Shown in pieces: positions 51,464 through 59,659 of a stretch of 64,000 nt of DNA (position 1 is the first letter of the stretch; every line of letters starts with the position of its first letter). Source of the stretch: Roseivirga seohaensis (lineage in GTDB: Bacteria; Bacteroidota; Bacteroidia; Cytophagales; Cyclobacteriaceae); contig NZ_LRPB01000049.1 in the NCBI RefSeq assembly GCF_001592945.1, positions 248,001-312,000 on the forward strand, given 5' to 3'. The notes under the pieces were generated by a model. It worked only from the letters and a program-made list of their open reading frames with translations. It was not told where the DNA came from and made no database searches. Made by a program: the position numbers and the translations under genes.

Positions 51464-51931
51464 TTAATTTTTAGAAATAATTTTTTCCCATTCGCTTTCT
51501 GCTTTTCTAAAAAGGTGTGCTTCGTCTTTATTCCAATCCTTTAATGTGTTATTGAACCTAAAGTTATAGAAAAGGAAAAGTCGGTTATTCTTTATTTTAA
51601 ATGTTTCTGGGTCAATTTTAACCTTATCGCCAAAAGCCATAGCGTATGCACAATAGCCTCCATAGGCAGGCTCATATTTTGATGGATCGTTATCAAACAA
51701 CGTTTTGTGTTTGATATTGGCGAAATAGTAAGTTGCCCCGTTGTGGGTTGATGATATGCTTTTATTGCCTTCTAGTGCTTTATTTTCTGTAAAGTAGGCC
51801 ACAGGGTCGTAGCCCTGTATGGCCAAGCCCTTTTCTAAATTATAATTTCCTGAATTAGTAGTCTGAGCATTCAGTCTGTTGATGAAACAAAAACTGACCA
51901 GTAGTAGCAAGGCGAAGTTTAATTTTTTCAT
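51464..51931 (-). CDS. Secreted YHS-domain protein
   Basis: The 155-residue protein has a signal peptide (ending RLNAQ) and a YHS-type domain: IQGYDPVAYF, then TYYFANIKHKTLFDNDPSKYEPAYGG, then YCAYAMAFG. YHS domains are small metal-associated modules found in copper-handling and methionine-rich proteins. Here the C-terminal DWNKDEAHLFRKAESEWEKI helix completes the fold. Function is unknown. A small inverted repeat CTACTG/CAGTAG lies at 51964-51977, just upstream. Confidence 0.85.
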   Translation of the reverse strand: MKKLNFALLLLVSFCFINRLNAQTTNSGNYNLEKGLAIQGYDPVAYFTENKALEGNKSISSTHNGATYYFANIKHKTLFDNDPSKYEPAYGGYCAYAMAFGDKVKIDPETFKIKNNRLFLFYNFRFNNTLKDWNKDEAHLFRKAESEWEKIISKN

Positions 51932-52049
51932 TCATTTTTATTTTGTCTGTCAGGTAACGCTAGCTACTGTTCAGTAGTTGCTACATCCACTTACGTAATT
52001 AGCTAAAGTGTTAGATCGCAGACATTTTCAATTCGTAAGAAATTGAGAA

Positions 52050-52484
52050 TTAATTATTCTTGTCTGGCTCTTTTTCTTTAGTGGTGATCAGCACTACACC
52101 GCCTGTTCCGCGTTCACCCCATCTCATCACTGCTTCAGGGCCATTAAGTACGCGAATAGATAAAATATCTTTAGGAGTAACTAAGGATGAAACTGCTCCA
52201 TAGTCTTTGCTATGATCGATACCATTTACCACATACAATACACTCCCTGGGTTAGACATAAAGTTGGTGTTGGCGTACCTTCCTGCTATAAGATTAACGG
52301 TATACATACCGCCCTGACCTGTTACTTTTAGTGTGCCTAAACTTTGAAGGGCGTCTCCTAAGGTTTGATAAATGGAGTAGTCTTTTTTGGGAGCTCGGGT
52401 GCGCGAGTTTTGCATATTTTGAGCACAAGATGAACTCAATAGTAGGATTGAAAAAATGGCTACTGATTTAATTAAGTGCTTCAT
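52050..52484 (-). CDS. Stand-alone TonB-plug lipoprotein, copy A
   Basis: The 144-residue protein has a lipobox (SSSCAQ). The rest is one TonB-dependent receptor plug domain: YQTLGDALQSLGTLKVTG, then VNGIDHSKDYG, SIRVLNGPEAVMRWGERGTGGVVLITTK. No beta-barrel follows. It is very similar to the next gene. Free plug domains may act as periplasmic scaffolds or substrate binders, but this is not established. Confidence 0.85.
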   Translation of the reverse strand: MKHLIKSVAIFSILLLSSSCAQNMQNSRTRAPKKDYSIYQTLGDALQSLGTLKVTGQGGMYTVNLIAGRYANTNFMSNPGSVLYVVNGIDHSKDYGAVSSLVTPKDILSIRVLNGPEAVMRWGERGTGGVVLITTKEKEPDKNN

Positions 52485-52533
52485 GGTAAGTGTTTTAGCT
52501 GATTGTGACGGGCGGTAATCAATAAAAGCCAGA

Positions 52534-52953
52534 TTATGGTGCGTTATTGGTCGATGTCTTTATTTCAACAACGCCTCCAGTACCTCTTTCTCCCCACCGC
52601 ATAACGGCTTCTGGGCCATTCAATACGCGTATGGATATGATGTCTTTTGGAATCACCAACGATGAAGCATTGCCGTAGTCTTTCCCTTGGTCAACTCCAT
52701 TAATTACATATAATACGCTTCCAGGGTCTGCGCCAAAATTGGAGTTGGCAAACTTTCCAGCTACGAGTGTTACAGTAAATGCCCCACCTTGTCCAGATAC
52801 CCTTAATGTGCCGACACTTCGCAATGCATCGCCAAGGGTTTGGTAGATAGAATAGTCCTTTTGCTTTTTACTGTTTGACCCAGAACTACTCGCGCATGCT
52901 CCTAGAGAGAGAGATAAGATAATGATTAAGAAGGGTTTAATAAGAGGCTTCAT
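52534..52953 (-). CDS. Stand-alone TonB-plug lipoprotein, copy B
   Basis: The 139-residue protein has the lipobox LGACAS. It is a tandem paralogue of 52050-52484: DYSIYQTLGDALRSVGTLRV, VINGVDQGKDYG, and the identical SIRVLNGPEAVMRWGERG. It is 49 bases upstream of copy A in the same orientation, so they are one operon. The barrel is again absent. The upstream region toward the sigma-54 activator carries the 12-bp inverted repeats at 52969 and 53030. Confidence 0.85.
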   Translation of the reverse strand: MKPLIKPFLIIILSLSLGACASSSGSNSKKQKDYSIYQTLGDALRSVGTLRVSGQGGAFTVTLVAGKFANSNFGADPGSVLYVINGVDQGKDYGNASSLVIPKDIISIRVLNGPEAVMRWGERGTGGVVEIKTSTNNAP

Positions 52954-52968
52954 AGTTAGTAAAGGTTG

Positions 52969-53041
52969 ATTTTGTTCAACTAAATATACAAGAATGGAAA
53001 GGAAATCCCTTACTTAATTTTAATTCGTAGTTGAACAAAAT
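52969..53041. repeat. 12-bp inverted repeat pair in plug/activator intergenic region
   Basis: ATTTTGTTCAAC (52969-52980) and GTTGAACAAAAT (53030-53041) are exact reverse complements separated by 49 bases. They lie 15 bases upstream of the plug operon start and about 100 bases upstream of the sigma-54 activator. They may bind a repressor and loop the DNA. Confidence 0.65.
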
Positions 53042-53116
53042 TCTCAAGAGATGCTTTTTTGCGTTGTAAATCCAATCATGACTATCTCCATTAAAATTCA
53101 GATTAGCAATAAATTG

Positions 53117-53134
53117 ACGATATTTCGTGAAAAA
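53117..53134 (+). repeat. 18-bp repeat, left copy, at activator start
   Basis: ACGATATTTCGTGAAAAA, containing the dyad TTTC-GT-GAAA, lies 8 bases before the ATG of the activator. An exact inverted copy is at 55024-55041 just past the gene. The position suggests autorepression. Confidence 0.7.
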
Positions 53135-53142
53135 TTGCTTCG

Positions 53143-55008
53143 ATGGCACAACGAAAATATAACCTAGAGGATCTTACTCGACTATCATACTTTACCCTAG
53201 AGCGAGCTTTGGCTTCTATTTTTTGGATGGATCGTGAAGGTAGAATTGTGTATGCCAACGATACTGCCTGTAAGAATTATGGCTATACAAAAGAGGAGTT
53301 TCTTAAAATGCTCATTTATGAGGTAAACAGAAACTACACAGAAAGTAGCTATAAAGAGATGTGGAAGCGTTTTCCTGCTGAAACTAGATTTACCATGGAA
53401 TCTACACATTTCACTAAAAGCGGAGATGAAATTCCGGTAGAGATATTTTTAAACTATGCCGAATTTGAAGGCGAGGCCTATAACATCAGTTTTGTTCTTG
53501 ATATTAGCGAACGAAAACGAAAGGAAAAGCTATTAAAATCCATTACTCAAAATACAACTGCAGCTATTGGTGAAGACTATTTTAAACTATTGGTAGAGAA
53601 TATTACCGATGCCTTAGGAGTAACAATGTCCATTGTAACCGAATGTACTAGCGAAGAAAAAACCCGCTTGCGTACTTTGGCTTACTACGAAAATGGGCAG
53701 CTACAAGAAAACATTGAATATGATGTGGCAGGAACGCCTTGCGAAATTATTCTTAAGACAATGAAACCTTACCATCAGAGTAATAGTGTAGGTAATGATT
53801 TTTATAAAGATGAAGGTGTAGAAGGCTATATCGGTTTTCCTATTGTGTCTAGAATGGGGGAGTGCATAGGCAATTTGGCTTTGTTTAGTGACCATGAACT
53901 TCATATTTCTGAAGAGGAAATTCAGATCTTAAATACCTTGGCCGAAAGGGCAAGTTTGGAGATTGAGCGAAATGCGGCAAAAACTAAACTGATTAAGGCC
54001 TTAAATGAAGTTGAAGACTTGAAAGATCGACTCGAGGCAGAAAACTCATACCTACAGCAGGAAATTAAAACTGAACATAACTTTGAAGAGATCATAAGTC
54101 AGAGCCTAAAATTCAAACAAATTTTAACTCAAGTTGAGCAGGTAGCCAAAACAGATGCGACAGTCTTGGTTTTGGGTGAGTCGGGAACAGGTAAAGAGTT
54201 GCTTTCTCGAGCAGTGCACAACATCAGTAACCGAAAGAATAGGCCATTGGTGAAAATTAATTGTGCGTCACTTCCTTCCAACCTAATTGAAAGTGAACTT
54301 TTTGGACACGAAAAAGGAGCTTTTACTGGAGCATTTACGCGCAAGTCGGGTAGGTTTGAATTGGCCGATGGTGGCACTATTTTTTTAGATGAAATTGGGG
54401 AGTTGCCTATTGAGCTTCAGGCCAAGCTATTGCGCGTATTACAAGAAGGGGAGTTCGAAAGGCTTGGCGGCACCAAAACAATTAAAGTGAATGTTCGAAT
54501 TATAGCTGCAACCAACCGCGAGCTGGAAAAGGAAGTGGCAGAAGGAAGATTTAGGGCCGATCTCTATTATAGATTGAATGTATTTCCAATTTACAGCATT
54601 CCGTTACGAGAACGTAAAGAAGATATACCTTTATTGGTCAGTCATTTTGTAGATAAGTATGGTGCAATATTGGGTAAGAGAATATCTAATATTCCGAAAG
54701 GTGTAATTAAGGCGCTGCAAACGTATCATTGGCCCGGTAATATTCGCGAATTGGAAAATGTAATAGAAAGAGCAGTAATTATTAGTGGTGAGCAAAAGCT
54801 AGAACTGGCAGGTTGGATGCCCAATAAAACTACTGAGCAATCAGAAACAGAATTACTAACCTTGGAAGACTTTGAAAGAAAATACATTCTCAAAGTTTTG
54901 AACGAAGTGATGTGGCGTGTGAGCGGAGAGAAGGGAGCCGCAAAGATTTTAGGAATGAAGCCAACTACATTAGAATCGAGAATGAAAAAACTCGGGATAA
55001 AAAGGTAG
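53143..55008 (+). CDS. Sigma-54-dependent activator with PAS and GAF domains
   Basis: The 621-residue enhancer-binding protein has a PAS domain (about 15-125), a GAF domain (about 145-280), a coiled-coil linker (about 285-315) and the AAA+ core with GESGTGKE (345-352), GAFTGA (392-397), [13 protein letters not shown] and the R-finger region. The Fis-type helix-turn-helix is at the end ([20 protein letters not shown]). The intact GAFTGA loop implies true sigma-54 activation. The PAS and GAF ligands are unknown. The 18-bp repeats at each end of the gene are good candidates for its binding sites. Its target is likely the downstream ATP-grasp operon. Confidence 0.97.
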   Translation: MAQRKYNLEDLTRLSYFTLERALASIFWMDREGRIVYANDTACKNYGYTKEEFLKMLIYEVNRNYTESSYKEMWKRFPAETRFTMESTHFTKSGDEIPVEIFLNYAEFEGEAYNISFVLDISERKRKEKLLKSITQNTTAAIGEDYFKLLVENITDALGVTMSIVTECTSEEKTRLRTLAYYENGQLQENIEYDVAGTPCEIILKTMKPYHQSNSVGNDFYKDEGVEGYIGFPIVSRMGECIGNLALFSDHELHISEEEIQILNTLAERASLEIERNAAKTKLIKALNEVEDLKDRLEAENSYLQQEIKTEHNFEEIISQSLKFKQILTQVEQVAKTDATVLVLGESGTGKELLSRAVHNISNRKNRPLVKINCASLPSNLIESELFGHEKGAFTGAFTRKSGRFELADGGTIFLDEIGELPIELQAKLLRVLQEGEFERLGGTKTIKVNVRIIAATNRELEKEVAEGRFRADLYYRLNVFPIYSIPLRERKEDIPLLVSHFVDKYGAILGKRISNIPKGVIKALQTYHWPGNIRELENVIERAVIISGEQKLELAGWMPNKTTEQSETELLTLEDFERKYILKVLNEVMWRVSGEKGAAKILGMKPTTLESRMKKLGIKR

Positions 55009-55023
55009 TTTAGGTGAAATTTG

Positions 55024-55041
55024 TTTTTCACGAAATATCGT
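55024..55041 (-). repeat. 18-bp repeat, right copy (candidate upstream activator site)
   Basis: TTTTTCACGAAATATCGT is the exact inverted copy of 53117-53134 and holds the dyad TTTC-AC-GAAA. It lies about 230 bases before the -24 element at 55271, an allowed distance for an enhancer. A small hairpin GTGAAA/TTTCAC (55014-55031) overlaps it. Confidence 0.7.
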
Positions 55042-55239
55042 AATTATTTTTCTGATTGCTATCTGCTGAAGGGAGTTTAGCTCATAACTTTCTGACTAAT
55101 TGATGTTTGCCGAATAAGTCACTCAAATTACATTCTTGAAATATGATTCCGCTTATTTCATGATATTCACTTTATATCGGGAATATTTATCAGTGTTTTT
55201 AACATGGTATTTTTGAAAAAACGTAGTCAATTAATTGTA

Positions 55240-55252
55240 TATCAATTAATTA
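55240..55252 (+). promoter_or_regulatory. IHF-like site between enhancer and sigma-54 promoter
   Basis: TATCAATTAATTA matches the Escherichia coli IHF consensus WATCAANNNNTTR and lies inside an AT-rich stretch with the palindrome CAATTAATTG at 55228-55237. Its placement between the 18-bp repeat and the -24 element fits a bend that brings the activator to polymerase. IHF specificity in Bacteroidota is not established. Confidence 0.45.
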
Positions 55253-55270
55253 AATAGATAAGTTATTGCT

Positions 55271-55285
55271 TGGCACATTCATTGT
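55271..55285 (+). promoter_or_regulatory. Sigma-54 (-24/-12) promoter
   Basis: TGGCAC (55271-55276), five bases, TTGT (55282-55285) matches TGGCAC-N5-TTGC except for the last base. Transcription would start near 55297, and a hairpin ATTCTGC/GCAGAAT (55299-55317) lies at the beginning of the leader. The ATG is at 55396. Confidence 0.65.
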
Positions 55286-55395
55286 CTTAATGCAGACAAT
55301 TCTGCAGACGGCAGAATGACAAGTATGGCTTAGTAATTAAAGTAGGGCTAAAAGTGTCTAAGGTTTTAATCGGTTGTTTATCTTTCAACCCGCAA

Positions 55396-56460
55396 ATGAA
55401 GAAGAAGAAATTACCCCTGTTTATTGTTAAGTGGTTGAGCTATGAGTATTGGCCCTTTTGGTTGTTTTTTATGCCATTAGTGCCATGGTGGATTTACCTT
55501 GCTATCAGAGCTCGGTCGTTCACTTACTTTACGGCAGCCAACCCAGGTATAGAACACGGAGGTGTTTTTGGCGAATCTAAAATTGATATTCTTAAGAAAA
55601 TTGATTCAAAATATTTACCTAAAACCCTTTTCTTCAAGAAGCTAACCCCTTGTGAAATCGTAACTCAGGAGTTGAAAAACATCGAATTGGAGTTTCCGAT
55701 TATTGTGAAACCCAATGTGGGTGAGCGGGGTAACGAGGTGGAGAAAGTTGAAAATGTAGCGGCATTGGATCGGTACATCAAAAGGTCGAAAGAAGATTTT
55801 ATTATTCAGGAATTTGTGAGTTATGATATCGAGTTGGGCGTTCTGTACTATCGTTTTCCCGACAGCGATAGAACCGGAATTACCTCGGTTGTAACCAAAG
55901 AGTTTTTGACGGTAACGGGTGATGGCAAATCCACTATTCGTGAATTAATGGAATACGATGACCGTGCACGACTTCAGCTAGAAAGCATGACGAAAAGACT
56001 AGGTTCTGCGCTGAATGAAGTCCTTCCTGAAGGTGAAAGGAGAAACTTAGAGCCAATAGGAAATCACTGCAGAGGCACCAAGTTCTTAAGCGGAATGCAT
56101 TTGTTGAACGATCAATTGGTAAACGTGTTTGATGATGTAGCTTCTGGAATTGATGGTTTCTATTTTGGTCGGTTTGATTTAAAAGTGAAGTCGGTGGAAG
56201 ACCTATATCAGGGTGAAAACATCAAAATTTTAGAACTCAACGGAGTAACTTCTGAACCAGCGCACATTTACGACCCGTCTTATTCATTGTTCAGGGCTTA
56301 TAAAGAAACGGCTGAGAATATGATGATGATGTACCGAGTGAGCAAGGCCAATATAAAACAAGGAGTAAAAGTGACTCCAGTTTTTGAGATGGCACGTTTG
56401 ATCAAAACGCACTTTGGTCGTGAGAAAAATGAAACTATAAACCAAAGCATGACTACATGA
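55396..56460 (+). CDS. ATP-grasp-fold ligase
   Basis: Starting at ATG 55396 (a GTG at 55354 would add 14 residues), the 354-residue protein opens with a basic and hydrophobic stretch (KKKKLPLFIVKWLS, then FWLFFMPLVPWWIYLA), so it may be membrane-associated. An ATP-grasp core follows: FPIIVKPNVGERG, FIIQEFVSYDIELGVLYY, GDGKSTIRELM and GRFDLKVKS with ILELNGVTSEPAHIYDP supplying the metal residues. ATP-grasp enzymes join a carboxylate to an amine, thiol or similar group; this one's substrate is not recognised. It leads an operon with LysE and Crp genes under a sigma-54 promoter. Confidence 0.85.
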   Translation: MKKKKLPLFIVKWLSYEYWPFWLFFMPLVPWWIYLAIRARSFTYFTAANPGIEHGGVFGESKIDILKKIDSKYLPKTLFFKKLTPCEIVTQELKNIELEFPIIVKPNVGERGNEVEKVENVAALDRYIKRSKEDFIIQEFVSYDIELGVLYYRFPDSDRTGITSVVTKEFLTVTGDGKSTIRELMEYDDRARLQLESMTKRLGSALNEVLPEGERRNLEPIGNHCRGTKFLSGMHLLNDQLVNVFDDVASGIDGFYFGRFDLKVKSVEDLYQGENIKILELNGVTSEPAHIYDPSYSLFRAYKETAENMMMMYRVSKANIKQGVKVTPVFEMARLIKTHFGREKNETINQSMTT

Positions 56461-57080
56461 TTTGGCACATATTTCAAGCTTTAATTTTAGCAACAGCAAT
56501 TAGTTTCGCAGGGTCGATTCAATTGGGACCGGTTAATTTCGGTACCATCAGAACAGCCCTTCGGTACAATAAAAAATCAGCCATACTTTTCGGTTTTGGG
56601 GGAAGTTTACCCGAACTATTCTATAGCGCTTTGGCCTTGGGTAGTTCAAATTTACTCAGTCGTTACGAATATCTTGATGACTACCTCAAATACCTGACAA
56701 TCGGTGTTTTATTCATTTTTGGAATATATCTGATATTTCAAAAGCCCACTGAGGCAAGTGAAAAGGACAGTCCAGATAAAGGCAACCACGTATGGCGCGG
56801 TATGGGTTTCGGAATTCTAAACCCTCAATTATATCCTTTTTGGCTCTTCATTATTACAAACCTCAGAAGCAATAATCTGCTTACGGATGAGCGCTGGCCT
56901 GTGCAAGCGGCATTCGTAATTGGTACTGCTGCAGGGGCTTTTCTGCTGCAATATTTAGTGGCGGTAGTTACCTCTAAAAAGAGGGAGTTTGTATACATGA
57001 AATTAACGAAGAACTACAACAAAGTACTCGGGGCAGTAATCCTCGCAGTGGCAGTTTTTCAACTGGTAATAAACCTGTAA
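56457..57080 (+). CDS. LysE-family exporter
   Basis: The 207-residue protein has six hydrophobic helices and the LysE-type start ISFAGSIQLGPVNFGTIRTAL, then FGFGGSLPELFYS and FGILNPQLYPFWLF. Members export amino acids or their derivatives. It overlaps the ATP-grasp stop codon by 4 bases (ATGA), so it is translationally coupled; export of the ATP-grasp product is a reasonable inference. Confidence 0.88.
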   Translation: MIWHIFQALILATAISFAGSIQLGPVNFGTIRTALRYNKKSAILFGFGGSLPELFYSALALGSSNLLSRYEYLDDYLKYLTIGVLFIFGIYLIFQKPTEASEKDSPDKGNHVWRGMGFGILNPQLYPFWLFIITNLRSNNLLTDERWPVQAAFVIGTAAGAFLLQYLVAVVTSKKREFVYMKLTKNYNKVLGAVILAVAVFQLVINL

Positions 57081-57085
57081 GAGCA

Positions 57086-57766
57086 ATGCAAAGAGAAATT
57101 AAGTACTGGTATTTGAGGAATTATGACCTTTTCTCAAACCTCACAAAAGAACAAATCAATGACCTTTCGGGCATTTCTAAATTCGTGAGAATGAAGAAAG
57201 GCCACACCATTTATTTTGCGAACGACCAAGTAAAACGCGTTTACTTTCTTATTAACGGCAAAATAAAAATCAGCGAAATGGACCAATCGGGCAATGAAAT
57301 GATCAAGGACATTTTGCTTACTGGAGACCTGTTTGGAGAAATCTCTTTCAATATGCTTACGCTCAGCCATGAGTATGCTGAAATACTTTCTAGCGAAGTA
57401 ATTCTCTGCACTTTCACCATGGACGAGTTTGAAGAACTGATGCAAAAACACCCAATGCTTTGCTTAAACTTTACTAAAAAAATAGGGGATAAACTACGCA
57501 AGTTAGAGCACCGCCATGCCAATTTGGTGTTTAAAGATGTAAAAGAAAGGCTTAAGGACTTTCTTAAAATGTGGGGGATTAACGAAGGGAAAGACACTCC
57601 TGAAGGTGTGTTGATCAAGAATTACTTAACTCATAATGAAATCGCCAGTTTGATCAGCTCTTCTCGCCAAACCGTAACTACCATTATCAACGAACTTAAA
57701 GAAGAAGGCGCATTGTCTTACTCCCGCAGCCAAATTGTAATTCCGAATATTGCGGTGTTGAGTTGA
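57086..57766 (+). CDS. Crp/Fnr-family transcriptional regulator (226 aa)
   Basis: The protein has a cyclic-nucleotide-type barrel (about 15-135: FANDQVKRVYFLINGKIKI, GDLFGEISFN) and a full Crp winged helix with LTHNEIASLISSSRQTVTTIINELKEEGAL. It is longer and more canonical than the Crp/Fnr gene at 31690. Cysteine ligands for an Fe-S cluster are absent. It is the third gene of the ATP-grasp/LysE operon, 5 bases after LysE. Confidence 0.93.
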   Translation: MQREIKYWYLRNYDLFSNLTKEQINDLSGISKFVRMKKGHTIYFANDQVKRVYFLINGKIKISEMDQSGNEMIKDILLTGDLFGEISFNMLTLSHEYAEILSSEVILCTFTMDEFEELMQKHPMLCLNFTKKIGDKLRKLEHRHANLVFKDVKERLKDFLKMWGINEGKDTPEGVLIKNYLTHNEIASLISSSRQTVTTIINELKEEGALSYSRSQIVIPNIAVLS

Positions 57767-57878
57767 GTGAGGGTGATAAGATTAACAGCCGCAACGCTTC
57801 TTTTTTACTCAATGGGCTGAGTTCTGTTTTGTCCACAAAGTCAATAAGTTTTGCTGCATTTAGCAAGTTTATAGGGGA

Positions 57879-58547
57879 CTACTTCTTTAATTGGCCAGAA
57901 TAGATATGCTGTTTTTTAGAGACTGTGAAGTATTCATTTGAAGTTTTAGGTAGCAAATGATGATCTATGATTTCAAAGTTCTCTTCTGGGAACAGCATCT
58001 TTAGGTCTTGTAGTTTTAAAGGGTTGATTTTTGGTGTTAGTCCTAATTTATTTAGAACAGAAAACAGGCCATTCATAAATGGTTTTTCAGCCATACATGG
58101 TGTAACCGAAACTATAAGACCTTCTGGCTTTAACAATTCATGCATTCTTGAAATTACTTGCTCTGCAGACTCGAGTAAGTGAAGTACATGGAAACATAAG
58201 ATGACATCGTATGAAGCTGGCTTGAGGTAATTATCAAAAATGGTTGCCTGCTTGTATTGAACGTTTGTTATTTGCTGCTTTTGAGCTTTTGTTTTAGCCA
58301 AATCGACCATCTTCTGAGAGAAATCAATGGCGTCAATCTGCTTAACTAATGGAGATATTTCATTAGCTATAAGACCAGTTCCACAACCAAAATCTAAGAC
58401 CAGATACTCAGGTTTTAAATATTGGGCTAATTGATTTATAGTCTCCTGATATTTTTCCTTGTCCTTTTTTTCCTCTCTGTCATATGAGCTGGCCGCTCGA
58501 TCCCAGAATTTTACTGCTTTGCTTAAAGTGTTATTTTTCATCAACAA
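57879..58547 (-). CDS. SAM-dependent class I methyltransferase
   Basis: The 222-residue Rossmann methyltransferase has motif I VLDFGCGTGLIANE (about 50-63), motif II IDAIDFSQKMVD, motif IV YDVILCFHVLHLL and motif V LKPEGLIVSVTP. The substrate is unknown; the layout resembles small-molecule or lipid methylases. It is the last gene of the minus-strand operon that begins at the right window edge, 6 bases after the TIM-barrel-like gene. Confidence 0.92.
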   Translation of the reverse strand: MLMKNNTLSKAVKFWDRAASSYDREEKKDKEKYQETINQLAQYLKPEYLVLDFGCGTGLIANEISPLVKQIDAIDFSQKMVDLAKTKAQKQQITNVQYKQATIFDNYLKPASYDVILCFHVLHLLESAEQVISRMHELLKPEGLIVSVTPCMAEKPFMNGLFSVLNKLGLTPKINPLKLQDLKMLFPEENFEIIDHHLLPKTSNEYFTVSKKQHIYSGQLKK

Positions 58548-58553
58548 AGTAAT

Positions 58554-59636
58554 TTATTTGAAACAGGTAATGACATCTTGCTCGAAGTATGGGACTTGAT
58601 TTACCCAAAACATGTAACTCACTTTCAAAAAGTCTTTTGCAAAAGCATGTAAAAGAGGTACAATATTACTTCTTCCGTCATCTCCTTTATCTTGCTCTTC
58701 ATTATAATCTAAGTCTGCGCCTGTTTTGCCAATGTAGTTTCCATCTTGAATTGCAATACCAAGGGGTACGGTGAATGCACCTTCGTGCATTTGGGCGAGT
58801 GCATGATTGAGTTGCCCTTTTCTGGTTACCATTAAGTCTGGTCCACCAAGTCCCACTCCAATTTCTTCTCCGTATTGATAAATACTTTTTAAGTAACCTT
58901 TATCATCAAAAGGAAGCCATTCTCCGGGAATGAAATTAGCGTAAACCATAGTTGTGGAAGTTGGAAAAGCTTTTTTCAAGGCTAACATATTCTCTTTAAT
59001 TCCTTGAACATAGGCTTCTTCTGAAAAATCAGAGTCGCTTTTAGTAACTCCAATGGCTGTTTCTTGGAGGTTGATCCCTTCAATTTCACCATCGAATTCT
59101 TTGCCAAGTGCAGTTAGCAATAGGGCGTATCGCTCCCTTACATTTACATTCCAGCGCTTGGCTACCCATCCTTCTGGTTCTCCATTTTCATCATGTTGTA
59201 AAATGGCGCCACCTTTATATTCTTTGGTGGTTAAGTATGAAGGGACAGCTTTATATTTGGGGTCAAATGTCACATCTTGTAATTGTATAAAAAGCTTTTT
59301 ACCAAATTGTTTTAAGTAGCGGACGTCCTCTTCAATAGCCGTAAAATCGTATTCATTTTTATTTGCTTCTAGATCTTTCCAAGCATACATAATCTGTGCA
59401 CCTGTAAAAGAAGAATGTTGAAGTAATGGATGACCTTTTAGTGCTTCTCTGTCTCTTGCAAAGTATACAAAGTGTTTAATGCCATCTTCAGGGATAGGAC
59501 ATTTGGCATTCAGGTGTTTTTTATAAGCATCAGTGTATCTTTCTGAAGGGTTCTGCCAACCTTGAGCCTGAGAAAAGAACGGCAGAGATAACATTAAGTA
59601 AAGAATTGACAGGGATTTAATATTGTATAAAGTCAT
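58554..59636 (-). CDS. Secreted TIM-barrel-like protein, possible glycoside hydrolase
   Basis: The 360-residue protein has a signal peptide (ending FFSQAQ). The mature part includes AQIMYAWKDLEANKNEYDF, EEDVRYLKQFGKKLFIQLQD and IEGINLQETAIG, reminiscent of the strands and acid/base glutamate of clan A glycosidase TIM barrels (such as GH42-like). No family is certain, and the catalytic nucleophile is not evident. It is part of the tight operon with hydrolases and a deacetylase. Confidence 0.55.
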   Translation of the reverse strand: MTLYNIKSLSILYLMLSLPFFSQAQGWQNPSERYTDAYKKHLNAKCPIPEDGIKHFVYFARDREALKGHPLLQHSSFTGAQIMYAWKDLEANKNEYDFTAIEEDVRYLKQFGKKLFIQLQDVTFDPKYKAVPSYLTTKEYKGGAILQHDENGEPEGWVAKRWNVNVRERYALLLTALGKEFDGEIEGINLQETAIGVTKSDSDFSEEAYVQGIKENMLALKKAFPTSTTMVYANFIPGEWLPFDDKGYLKSIYQYGEEIGVGLGGPDLMVTRKGQLNHALAQMHEGAFTVPLGIAIQDGNYIGKTGADLDYNEEQDKGDDGRSNIVPLLHAFAKDFLKVSYMFWVNQVPYFEQDVITCFK

Positions 59637-59659
59637 ATTTAACGATCAGGATTTGTTTA

